12,345 nucleotides of DNA from Spirillospora albida (GTDB taxonomy: Bacteria; Actinomycetota; Actinomycetes; Streptosporangiales; Streptosporangiaceae). Below, piece after piece: positions 1 through 5,787 of the stretch (position 1 is the first letter of the stretch; each line of letters starts with the position of its first letter). Where the stretch lies: positions 1 to 12,345 of the forward strand of contig NZ_JOFJ01000037.1 of assembly GCF_000718255.1 (NCBI RefSeq). Reading direction: 5' to 3'. Both the position numbers and the translations under genes were made by a program. The notes under the pieces were generated by a model that searched no databases, was not told the origin of the DNA, and saw nothing but the letters and a program-made list of their open reading frames with translations.

Positions 1-884
1 CTGGGTGAAATGCCGCCTCTGTCGTGCCAACGACCTTCCCTTCCGGTTCTCCCCAACCCTAGTTGGGGACCTGTCCGGAAGATCCGGGGCGCCTCAGAGC
101 CAGGCGCTGCGCGGCCTGCCTGCCGAGCTGAGCTCCCCCTTCCCCGATCACGTCCGCACCGTATCGCAGTGACCCGCACACCGGCTCCACAGCCGGCATT
201 CACCCTTCCTTCGCGATCGCAGCGCCAAGCCGGGGAGCGAATTTCTACGAGTCTCACGAACAAGATCCGCACCCGTCCACAAACGTCCTCTGACCTGCCC
301 GGCGGCATCCTCGGCCGCCTGTCGGCCCCACGCGCGTCCATCCTCGTCCAGAGCCGCCGTTAGCAAGCGTGTTAGCGGACCGGCGCCACAGCATCCAAGG
401 CAGAGGGGAACCGGAGCGCAGGGCCGGCCATGGCTTGAACGCCGAAATCCCTGCGGCAGCACCGCAACCTAGGTGACGGAGCGCCTGCACCCCGACGGAT
501 TTACAGTCCCCCCGCCGAACCCTCTTGACCTGCTACTACATCCCTGCCCTTCCAATTCTCGGCATGTATTGGGCACAGACCTTCATGGGTGGGATCCCAG
601 CACGACTTCGGCTTCCACTGTCCAGGTCACATCTAGACCCGCCGACGGGATCGGTATAAGCGATCACCTCGATGCGGCACCCAAACCCCAGCCACAACCC
701 GCGTCCACTCGACGTCCGTAAGCCTCCTAAGTACCTGAGGCGTGCGCTTCGCGGCCCCACGTCATCGACCTGACGCTGACATCGTGTTGCCTACTCGGGT
801 CCGACACCGGTCACGTCAGAGGGTGTACCGACCGCCCAGTCTCTTGGGAGACTTGCAGGGGAAGGCGATAGTCGTGGCTCCAAC
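1..884. other. Gene-poor stretch, no supported gene
   Basis: I see no convincing gene here. The open frames are Pro/Arg/Ser-rich, lack ribosome-binding sites and resemble no family I know. The base composition is less G/C-biased than in the element core. One perfect hairpin is visible at 51-68 (CCCCAAC, four-base loop, GTTGGGG). It could end a transcript entering from the left, but it has no T-run. The stretch is either degraded sequence or element cargo whose genes lie outside the window. Confidence 0.5.
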
Positions 885-1400
885 GTGCACAAATACCGAA
901 CGCCTCCCTGGGACTGGAGATTAACTTTGGCGACTGCCCTGTCATGCACCGCCATGGTGCTCAGTTTATACGCCTTCATACACAGCCGCAGGAAAGACAA
1001 ACGAGACCTGTTTTTGCGCATGCACGAGCAACTAGTCAGTCCCGACAAGCAACGAGGTCGGCGTCTGATCTATGACATGGCTGCAACTGGGCGCTCTGTC
1101 GATGATCTGACGGCGGATGAGTACGAAGCGATCAATAACGCGCTCGCCTACCTCGACGTTCTCGGTGTCTACTACAATAATCGCTACATTCGCCGTGAAG
1201 ACGTAATGGAGATGTGGGCTTTGCCCATTGTTCGGCTGATGCAAGCAGCGCGCCCATTTCTTGAGCACCGTGACGAAAATCAAGGGACACCTGTCTGGCC
1301 GCGCCTACGCAATCTGGCAGAAGACGCGCAGCGGTATCTCCGTCACAATGACATTCCGGTCCGGCCCGTCACCTCTCTCCGTGGGCCTTCCAATCCGTAG
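885..1400 (+). CDS. Hypothetical membrane-anchored protein (possibly DUF4760-like)
   Basis: This 171-residue protein has one hydrophobic segment at about residues 13-32, followed by a basic RRKDK stop-transfer patch. The rest would lie in the cytoplasm. The soluble part is predicted helical, with a conserved-looking core around residues 55-115 (a Tyr/Asp/Asn-rich stretch ending in a basic helix). Layout and length recall the uncharacterised DUF4760-type proteins (a membrane helix followed by a helical domain with an ALAYLDVLG-like segment), but this is a tentative family impression. The start is GTG at 885 with only a poor, distant purine-rich stretch upstream. ATG 954 would cut off half of the membrane helix, so I prefer 885. 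No neighbour in the same transcript gives a functional clue. G+C is lower than in the transfer genes, which fits acquired cargo. Confidence 0.62.
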   Translation: MHKYRTPPWDWRLTLATALSCTAMVLSLYAFIHSRRKDKRDLFLRMHEQLVSPDKQRGRRLIYDMAATGRSVDDLTADEYEAINNALAYLDVLGVYYNNRYIRREDVMEMWALPIVRLMQAARPFLEHRDENQGTPVWPRLRNLAEDAQRYLRHNDIPVRPVTSLRGPSNP

Positions 1401-1551
1401 CACGACCAGCGCCGTCAAGGGACGTCCCCACGGTTCTCCCGACCAGCGCGGCACCTCCTGCCTAGCCAAGGCCATCCAACCCCGTTGTGAGCGAGGCCAT
1501 TAGCACCCCACACGTCCCGAAGGGCGCGCCTGCGCGAACGGCGAGACCGCG

Positions 1552-1602
1552 TCACAGACAGCTCCCCGCGAGCGCGGCCTCCGGCCGGCGGGGGGACTGT
1601 GA
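1552..1602. repeat. Imperfect inverted repeat / stem-loop
   Basis: TCACAG (1552-1557) and CCCCGC (1564-1569) can pair with GCGGGG (from 1588) and CTGTGA (1597-1602), with internal mismatches and a GC-rich middle. It lies about 150 bases past the stop of the upstream gene. It could act as a terminator or simply reflect G+C-rich sequence. There is no T-tract. Confidence 0.3.
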
Positions 1603-1755
1603 GCCGCGAGGCCCCCGCGTCGCGCTCGTCCAACCGATATGCCCTTTTCGGGTGGTACCGCCCGGATGCGAACTATGCGCCCCCAAGGTAAGACCCTCCG
1701 CCCGCTGCTCCAACATGTGTTTCCTTACGGCGCGGTGAGTGGTGTACGGCGGTGT

Positions 1756-1781
1756 TGCTGTACTCGGCTGCTGTACAGCAG
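1756..1781. promoter_or_regulatory. Operator-like palindrome with a repeated half-site
   Basis: CTGCTGTACAGCAG at 1768-1781 is a perfect 14-base palindrome. Its half-site TGCTGTAC also occurs at 1756-1763, exactly 13 bases before the copy at 1769-1776. The first copy also pairs with GTACAGCA at 1773-1780. A palindrome plus an extra half-site is typical of a dimeric regulator site, but it is about 210 bases upstream of the next start (1993) and no regulator can be assigned. Confidence 0.35.
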
Positions 1782-1992
1782 CGCTCATGACCAGCGAGAA
1801 GAGTCGGCTAGTCCGGTGGCAAGCCGACCCGGACCGCAGGAGCCGCCAGGCTCTGAGGACCGGAAGCGGTGCGGCAGCGATCGCCCCCGACCACCGTCCT
1901 ACCTCAGCCCCGTCGTGGCGATCGTAGGGCGAGAGTGGGCAGGATGCCGGTATTGCACGTAGTCCGTCCAGCTTGTTGGCAGACTGTCCTAC

Positions 1993-2625
1993 ATGTGGCT
2001 CACGATCGCGACGGCCGTCCTTTCCGCAGCTGCTGCCCTAGGAGGCGTCGCGCTGACCTCAAGGTTCGCTGCGCGTAACCAGGGTCGCCAATGGGAACAC
2101 GAAAAGAACCAGAAGTACCGTGAGGCTCGGCTCCTAGCTGCCAACGAGTTCGTGAGTAAGTCCACTCAGATACGAGAAGCGTGTCTCCGCTCGCTCCCTC
2201 CTCGTTCTGATGCACTAAACGCTGACGAGCTCAGCGACCTGCACAGAGACATGAGAATGCTCGCCGCACGTCTCCGCCTGACAGCCCTGAAGTTCGATAC
2301 CGTCCACACTGCGATGCAGATCCTAGATACCAGCGCTGAAATATTGAAGCTCCTCAAGCGCGACCCTGGGCGATCTGAGCACACGATTGCTATCGCCACT
2401 CTCCGAATCGCCTCTCTCCGATTGACGGAGGAATCCTTGGTCTCGTACGTGCGCGAAGAACTCGGCCTCGGCGAGCTAGATGGGATGCCGCAATATGATG
2501 AGGAATCGATGCTGAAGGCATTCCTGAGCAAAGCGCTTCGCGATCAGGAAGCTGTAGCCAACGTGCTCGCCCAGATCCAGGAGATCCAGAGGACACCCCC
2601 AGATTCCAGCTGGCTCGCTAGATAG
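1993..2625 (+). CDS. Hypothetical protein with N-terminal membrane anchor and helical domain
   Basis: This 210-residue protein begins with a clean Ala/Leu/Val membrane helix at residues 2-22. A charged segment (RNQ, REAR) follows, then a mostly alpha-helical cytoplasmic domain to the C terminus. No catalytic motif is visible. Similar short proteins with one anchor and a helical soluble body are common and uncharacterised in Streptomyces. The start is ATG 1993, chosen because it begins directly at the membrane helix. No good Shine-Dalgarno sequence precedes it, so it may be leaderless or poorly translated. Codon use is noticeably less G/C-biased than in the transfer genes (for example CTA, GCT, ATA and TTG appear), which suggests a different origin. 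Its anchor-plus-helical layout parallels the gene at 885-1400, but I see no sequence similarity that would make them paralogs. Confidence 0.68.
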   Translation: MWLTIATAVLSAAAALGGVALTSRFAARNQGRQWEHEKNQKYREARLLAANEFVSKSTQIREACLRSLPPRSDALNADELSDLHRDMRMLAARLRLTALKFDTVHTAMQILDTSAEILKLLKRDPGRSEHTIAIATLRIASLRLTEESLVSYVREELGLGELDGMPQYDEESMLKAFLSKALRDQEAVANVLAQIQEIQRTPPDSSWLAR

Positions 2626-2889
2626 TCCTGATCTCCAAATAACCTCTTCCCCCGCCCTCCTCTTATCCCAAACTAAGGAGAGCGAGCAGCGCGTCAAAGT
2701 TCGGCTTGCCGACCGCGTAGCGGCTTGGCCTTGACGTGGTGGGCGGTCTCCGGGTGCTGACGGATGGGAGGGCCTACCTTTGGCGGATTGAGCCTTCTGT
2801 CTGGCTCAGGGCTTGCCAGTGGAGCTGGCCGGCCGCCTGCGGCGGGTCGGCCCGAAGAGGCCGCATGCCCGCCGTGGGCGAGTCGGCCC

Positions 2890-2909
2890 GGCGGCCCCCT
2901 GGGGCCGCC
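2890..2909 (+). terminator. Strong GC-rich hairpin, possible terminator
   Basis: Arms GGCGGCCCC and GGGGCCGCC are separated by only two bases and followed on the plus strand by CTTGAAACC. It lies about 265 bases past the stop of the 1993-2625 gene and may terminate that transcript. With no T-run and a minimal loop, it could instead be part of a mobile-element end. Confidence 0.3.
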
Positions 2910-2960
2910 CTTGAAACCGTAGAGAAAGTTCTCATCCGGTGGGGGCCTGGGCCTGTGTCC

Positions 2961-3005
2961 TGTCCCGGGACATGCTTGACATCTCTGTCCCATCACATGC
3001 TTGAC
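2961..3005. repeat. Two 20-base direct repeats, possible IS481-like element end
   Basis: TGTCCCGGGACATGCTTGAC (2961-2980) and TGTCCCATCACATGCTTGAC (2986-3005) match at 17 of 20 positions and are spaced by five bases. Tandem repeats that begin TGTC and carry a CTTGAC or GTTGAC block are, from memory, common at ends of actinobacterial IS481-family elements. No transposase is encoded next to them, so at most this is a solo end or remnant. A 25-base regulator-site array is the alternative. Confidence 0.4.
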
Positions 3006-3028
3006 GGGTGCCCCGAGAAGATGGACGA

Positions 3029-3075
3029 CCCCTGGCGCTCGCTGCCTGCTGAACCGGTCGGCAGAGCGCCAGGGG
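3029..3075 (-). terminator. Terminator of the minus-strand operon
   Basis: CCCCTGGCGCTC (3029-3040) and GAGCGCCAGGGG (3064-3075) form a perfect 12-base-pair stem. The inner CTGCC and GGCAG can extend it with a bulge. It starts 18 bases beyond the stop codon of the last gene of the leftward operon, the position expected of a factor-independent terminator. A U-tract is weak or absent, which is common in actinobacteria. Confidence 0.75.
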
Positions 3076-3092
3076 CCGTGTGGGTGTCTGGT

Positions 3093-3503
3093 CTAGCTCA
3101 GCTCCGAGTAGCTCTGAACATCGAACCCGGCGGCCACCAACGCGGCACGTACCTCGCTGACGCTGCGGGGGCCGATGTTGCGGACCTCCCTGAGTTCGTG
3201 GCGCTTGATGATGCGAATCAGATCACCGATGCTCACACATCCGCTCCGGTCGAAGCGGAGAGCGTTGGTGACCTTGGCTGACAGGCGGAGACATGAGAGC
3301 GGGCAGTTGAAGGAGTGCTCACTGTGCGGGGGGAAGTCGCCACGGTGCGGGGGTCCGCTGGTGCGCCACTTCTCCGTCAGAGCGAGGTGACCTGCTGTGG
3401 TCAGCAGGCGTAGCAGGTCCTCGACCGTGTAGATCCCCAGGCAGCTAGCGGGGCATTCGAGCGTGACGCCCGTGTGGTACATCGCGTGCTGGGAGTGGGT
3501 CAT
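3093..3503 (-). CDS. Stand-alone RNA polymerase alpha-CTD-like helix-hairpin-helix protein
   Basis: This 136-residue protein has a C-terminal half (residues about 72-130) that aligns with the C-terminal domain of the RNA polymerase alpha subunit, which binds UP elements and activators. Residues equivalent to the DNA-contact set of E. coli alpha are kept or conservatively changed: Lys77 (Arg265), Asn80 (Asn268), Gly111 (Gly296), Arg113 (Lys298), Ser114 (Ser299) and Glu117 (Glu302). The alpha N-terminal assembly domain is absent. The N-terminal half has a second, partial copy of the pattern (GIYTVEDLLRLL, residues 23-34), and a CPxSCL motif occurs twice, at 17-22 and 67-72. I chose ATG 3503 because it overlaps the upstream stop as ATGA; the longer frame to 3611 would run through the upstream gene. 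It is the last gene of the operon. DNA binding is inferred. It may modulate promoters of the element or bind polymerase. Confidence 0.8.
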   Translation of the reverse strand: MTHSQHAMYHTGVTLECPASCLGIYTVEDLLRLLTTAGHLALTEKWRTSGPPHRGDFPPHSEHSFNCPLSCLRLSAKVTNALRFDRSGCVSIGDLIRIIKRHELREVRNIGPRSVSEVRAALVAAGFDVQSYSELS

Positions 3504-3709
3504 CTCTGCCGCCAGGGCCATGCCGTCGCGTTGATGATCTCCTCGCGTAGTTGTCGAGGGTCGGGTGCTTCGACCAGCCGAAGGCCGTCGTGCATCGGCA
3601 CCATGGCCCACCAGTTGCGTGTGTGCAGCCCGAACCAGACACGGACTCCGGGGTACTGGTCGGCGAAGCTGCGGGCGGTGGCTTGTACTTCCGAGGTTGT
3701 GTCACCCAT
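3500..3709 (-). CDS. Small tryptophan-rich hypothetical protein (69 residues)
   Basis: I do not recognise a named family. The protein has an N-terminal helix (residues 5-17), a beta-rich middle with RVWFGL and WWAMVP segments, and a C-terminal helix introduced by a Pro (DPRQLREEIINAT). This order matches its two upstream neighbours, so the three may be diverged copies. It is coupled on both sides: its start overlaps the upstream stop by eight bases, and its TGA overlaps the downstream start as ATGA. It has no signal peptide or membrane segment. Tight coupling to an alpha-CTD-like protein suggests a joint complex or regulation. Confidence 0.65.
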   Translation of the reverse strand: MGDTTSEVQATARSFADQYPGVRVWFGLHTRNWWAMVPMHDGLRLVEAPDPRQLREEIINATAWPWRQR

Positions 3710-4046
3710 GGCTGCCGCCCCGCATGGCCGCCTCCAGAGCTACGGCCACCCGTTCCGGGCTCTTGCACCGGAAGGCTTCGCGGGGCTCCCCGCGTTTGAC
3801 GTAGACCCAATGTCCGAACCAGATCGCAACGACTTCGGCGGGCTGGGCGTCATGCGCTTGGACGTAGAGGACGGGAGGCGACTCCCTGTAGTCACGTCTT
3901 GTGCGGCACCCATTGGCCGCCAGGGCGGCGGCGAGGTTGTCGAGATGCCACATGCCTATGCGGTCATCGCGGCGTCGCCGGCCGCGCAATCGTAGGACAC
4001 GGCCGACCCGCCTCGCCCTGTTTGTCATGGTCGTCCTGGTGATCAC
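3702..4046 (-). CDS. Small hypothetical protein with Trp-rich core (114 residues)
   Basis: No named family is recognised. The first 30 residues are Arg-rich and probably disordered. From Met32 on there is a helix (LDNLAAALAANG), strands around VLYVQAHD and AIWFGHWVYVKRG, and a closing helix (SPERVAVALEAAM). The start is GTG 4046, which overlaps the upstream TGA (GTGA). ATG 4028 (Met7) is the alternative. Its predicted layout resembles that of the flanking 135- and 69-residue proteins. The product should be cytoplasmic. The Arg-rich tail could contact nucleic acid, but this is inference only. Confidence 0.65.
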   Translation of the reverse strand: MITRTTMTNRARRVGRVLRLRGRRRRDDRIGMWHLDNLAAALAANGCRTRRDYRESPPVLYVQAHDAQPAEVVAIWFGHWVYVKRGEPREAFRCKSPERVAVALEAAMRGGSHG

Positions 4047-4450
4047 CCGCCGTCCACCTCCCTCAGGGAGAGGACGTGGGCGATCCTCTCGGCTGCCTGG
4101 CGCGTGTCAGCGAGTGGACACAGCGGTTCAAGCTCCGGCTCGGACGTGCGGGTCTCCCCGGACCAAGCCCAGAACCACCAAAGCGCGCCCTCCTCGGGCG
4201 GGTACGGGCGGCACCAGACTTCTTGTCGTAGCCCGACAGCCAGAAGTTGACCTTCAGGGTTGTCGGGCTCAGGCGCACCGTTCGGGTTCATGGCCCTCAC
4301 GGCTCCGTGACCGCACACCACCGCGTTCAGGCCGCGGGCGTTCAGGTCAGCTACGAGGGCGAGCGCCTCGGTTCGCCATCGGTACTCTCGGTGGGGGCGC
4401 GGGCTGGTTGTGCCTGCGCCTCGCATCGGGTCTTCTGATGGAACAGACAT
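4043..4450 (-). CDS. Hypothetical Trp-rich protein (135 residues), first after the regulator
   Basis: No named family is recognised. After a flexible Pro/Arg-rich start there is a helix (ALALVADLNARGLNAVV), strands around LLAVGLRQEVWCRP and ALWWFWAWSG, an acidic linker, and a terminal helix (TRQAAERIAHVL). Its layout of helix, strands with a WWxW core, and final helix is shared with the two downstream genes. ATG 4450 is preceded by AAGGA at a suitable distance. The gap of 83 bases to the regulator stop contains no clear terminator, so cotranscription with the regulator is likely. The stop overlaps the next GTG start. Confidence 0.68.
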   Translation of the reverse strand: MSVPSEDPMRGAGTTSPRPHREYRWRTEALALVADLNARGLNAVVCGHGAVRAMNPNGAPEPDNPEGQLLAVGLRQEVWCRPYPPEEGALWWFWAWSGETRTSEPELEPLCPLADTRQAAERIAHVLSLREVDGG

Positions 4451-4533
4451 CAGGGGTTCCTTTGCGATGGTTCCCGGGGGCGGGGCTAGCGACAGCTTGG
4501 CCGGCGGTCCGCCTGACTCCGTCCCTGGGGGCT

Positions 4534-5286
4534 CTACTGAGCGATGGGGATGACCTGCTCGTTCCGTAGAACGAAGCGGTCACCGCGCATGACGATTTCG
4601 GCCGTTTCCACGGCCGTCTGACCGGCGAAATGCGTGCGCTGGATGTGGAACACCGGCACCCCAGCGTTGATCTTGAGGCGATGCGCCTCGTCGGGCGTCG
4701 GCATCCTGGTTCGGATGTCCTCTCGGACGTCGGTCACGTGGATCCCGATGGACGCGAAGCGGGTGATGACGTCGGGTTGTCCTCGGTCGCCGCTCGCGGG
4801 TGTCTCGATCGGGGTCCCGCCGGTGATGGACAAGGGTTCCCATTGGGAGCTGATCATTACCGTCTCGCCCTCGTGCGTCCACGTGTAGACGGCCTCGCTC
4901 ACACGCTCACCTTCCTCGATCCCGAGACGCTCGGCGATCCCGGCGGCGACCTCCACCTGACGGCGTTCGGCCTCGACGTCGTAGGCGTAGTTCCCCTGCT
5001 CCTCCTCCGTGAGGTTCGGGGGGCGCCCCTGGCCGTACCGTCCGGCGGTGTATCTCAGCAGCTCCCGCGTGGTCTGGACGAACACGCCCTTGCCTTGCTG
5101 GGAGTAGATCAGCCCTTCCTTCTCCAGTTGGGCGATGGCGGCCTTCGCCGTCGTGGTCGAGATGTCGAACTCCTCGCGCAACTCCCGCTGACTCGGCAGC
5201 AGGTCGCCGGGCTCGTACTCGCCCTTGTTGATCCGGCTCCGGAGGACATCCGCCACTCGCGCATACGCCGGTTGTGTGATCGCCAT
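4534..5286 (-). CDS. GntR-family transcriptional regulator (HutC/UTRA type, KorSA-like)
   Basis: This 250-residue protein has the two parts of HutC-type GntR regulators. Residues about 5-73 form an N-terminal winged helix, with the family pattern of PAY..VADVLRSRI, EPGDLLPSQREL and a QQGKGVFV wing. Residues about 98-245 form a UTRA effector-binding domain. In AICEs such as pSAM2 a GntR regulator (KorSA) represses replication and transfer functions; the position next to the divergent transfer operon supports the same role here. I chose ATG 5286: AAGGAGG at 5292-5298 is five bases away, whereas GTG 5289 would leave only two. It heads the leftward operon and probably controls both divergent promoters. 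The effector is unknown. Confidence 0.9.
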   Translation of the reverse strand: MAITQPAYARVADVLRSRINKGEYEPGDLLPSQRELREEFDISTTTAKAAIAQLEKEGLIYSQQGKGVFVQTTRELLRYTAGRYGQGRPPNLTEEEQGNYAYDVEAERRQVEVAAGIAERLGIEEGERVSEAVYTWTHEGETVMISSQWEPLSITGGTPIETPASGDRGQPDVITRFASIGIHVTDVREDIRTRMPTPDEAHRLKINAGVPVFHIQRTHFAGQTAVETAEIVMRGDRFVLRNEQVIPIAQ

Positions 5287-5309
5287 CACAACCTCCTTCC
5301 TTCGCGCTC

Positions 5310-5339
5310 ATAGTAGACGATGCGCACTTAGCGCGTTAA
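5310..5339 (-). promoter_or_regulatory. Predicted promoter of the regulator operon
   Basis: Reading leftward, TTAACG (5334-5339) and TACTAT (5310-5315) are separated by 18 bases, a plausible -35/-10 pair with four of six matches each to the sigma-70/HrdB consensus. It would start transcription a few bases before the strong ribosome-binding site of the GntR gene. The -35 hexamer includes part of the palindrome GTTAAC at 5335-5340. Confidence 0.45.
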
Positions 5340-5361
5340 CGTGCTTAGTACACCAAGTACT
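5326..5361. promoter_or_regulatory. Candidate operator in the divergent control region
   Basis: AGTAC (5347-5351) and GTACT (5357-5361) form an inverted repeat, embedded in the partly palindromic CTTAGTACACCAAG. The block CACTTAG (5326-5331 area) recurs as GTGCTTAG just before it, giving two loosely matching copies. HutC-type GntR proteins bind short dyads of this kind. The site lies between the predicted leftward promoter and the start at 5378, well placed for repression of both operons. Assignment to the adjacent regulator is inference. Confidence 0.45.
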
Positions 5362-5377
5362 CCAGGAGGGGTTCGAG

Positions 5378-5776
5378 ATGCGCAACATTCCGGTGGACCT
5401 GTCGGCGCTGACGTTCGTGTGTGTGGCGCCGCCGCGTCCGAAGCTGGTGAACCAGGACACGGGGGAGGTGAAGGTGGATCGGGCGGGGAACACGGTGTTC
5501 ACGGTGGGTCTGTCGGCGGCGGACTCCTCGGGTCGGGTGGACCTGGTGAACGTGTCGGTACCCGGTGACCAGGCCGTGGGCGTCGGTCAGATCGTCACGC
5601 CGGTCGGTCTGGTGGCCTTCCCGTGGGAGCAGGTGATCGGCGGTGAGAAGCGGTTCGGGGTAGCGTTCCGCGCTGAGCGGGTCGTGGTCGCCGGTCCGGT
5701 GGCGGTGCCCTCGCCGGACGCCTCGCCCGCCCCGTCCGCCTCGTCGGCTCGGTCCGCTGCGGCGGACGTGGCCTGA
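5378..5776 (+). CDS. Small conserved AICE protein upstream of the translocase
   Basis: This 132-residue protein is preceded by AGGAGGGG at a good distance from ATG 5378, which fixes the start; the longer frame from 5225 would overlap the regulator. Residues 1-100 are beta-rich (VDLSALTFVCV, GNTVFTVGLS, VDLVNVSVPG, GLVAFPWE), suggesting a compact OB- or barrel-like domain. The last 25 residues are a Ser/Ala/Pro-rich tail. Proteins of this size commonly precede the FtsK-like gene in actinobacterial integrative elements; their function is unknown, though small single-strand or partner-binding roles have been suggested for similar positions in other conjugative elements. The stop is 14 bases before the translocase start, so the two are probably coupled. 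There is no membrane segment. Confidence 0.8.
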   Translation: MRNIPVDLSALTFVCVAPPRPKLVNQDTGEVKVDRAGNTVFTVGLSAADSSGRVDLVNVSVPGDQAVGVGQIVTPVGLVAFPWEQVIGGEKRFGVAFRAERVVVAGPVAVPSPDASPAPSASSARSAAADVA

Positions 5777-5787
5777 ACGGCGGCCCG

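Larger units (their letters stand above)
1401..1992. other. Intergenic stretch without a supported gene
   Basis: No gene is supported between the two membrane-anchored proteins. Frames present here (for example a GTG-started 62-codon frame at 1739) lack a ribosome-binding site and any recognisable fold. The stretch holds an imperfect long hairpin at about 1552-1602 (TCACAG and CCCCGC pairing with GCGGGG and CTGTGA) and an operator-like palindrome at 1756-1781, listed separately. Confidence 0.5.
2626..3028. other. Structured intergenic stretch with stem-loops, no supported gene
   Basis: I see no believable gene here. Frames on both strands are Gly/Pro/Arg-rich and lack ribosome-binding sites. 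The stretch is dense in inverted repeats. TGAGCC (2789-2794) pairs with GGCTCA (2803-2808), and GGCGGCCCC/GGGGCCGCC forms a near-perfect 20-base palindrome at 2890-2909. The pair of TGTCCC...CTTGAC direct repeats at 2961-3005 lies at its right side. The whole may be an insertion-sequence remnant or a mobile-element junction. Confidence 0.5.

Noticed and set aside
485..530. On the minus strand, CTGTAAATCC with GC-rich flanks resembles a tRNA-Tyr anticodon loop.
   Set aside because: Only three stem pairs form, and no acceptor, D- or T-arm can be built around it. It is more likely chance than a tRNA relic.
1826..1833. GACCCGGA, which I recall as a TraB recognition repeat of a Streptomyces plasmid.
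   Set aside because: I noticed only one copy. Transfer loci need clusters, and TraB proteins read their own specific repeats.
1739..1927. 62-codon frame with a hydrophobic start that might encode a small membrane peptide.
   Set aside because: It has a GTG start without a ribosome-binding site, its start overlaps the palindrome region, and its second half is Arg/Ser/Pro noise.
2694..2996. 100-codon minus-strand frame reading GFKGGPRGPPGRLAHGG.
   Set aside because: It is low-complexity, reads through several perfect hairpins, lacks a ribosome-binding site and begins inside the direct repeats. I treat it as non-coding.
3118..3130. TCGAACCCG matches the T-arm of the tRNA-Gly and might mark a left attachment site.
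   Set aside because: The match is only nine bases, the flanks differ, and it lies inside the coding end of the alpha-CTD-like gene. It is probably chance.
4630..5313. 227-codon plus-strand open frame opposite the GntR gene.
   Set aside because: The minus strand encodes a clear winged-helix/UTRA protein with a strong ribosome-binding site, so this frame is its shadow.
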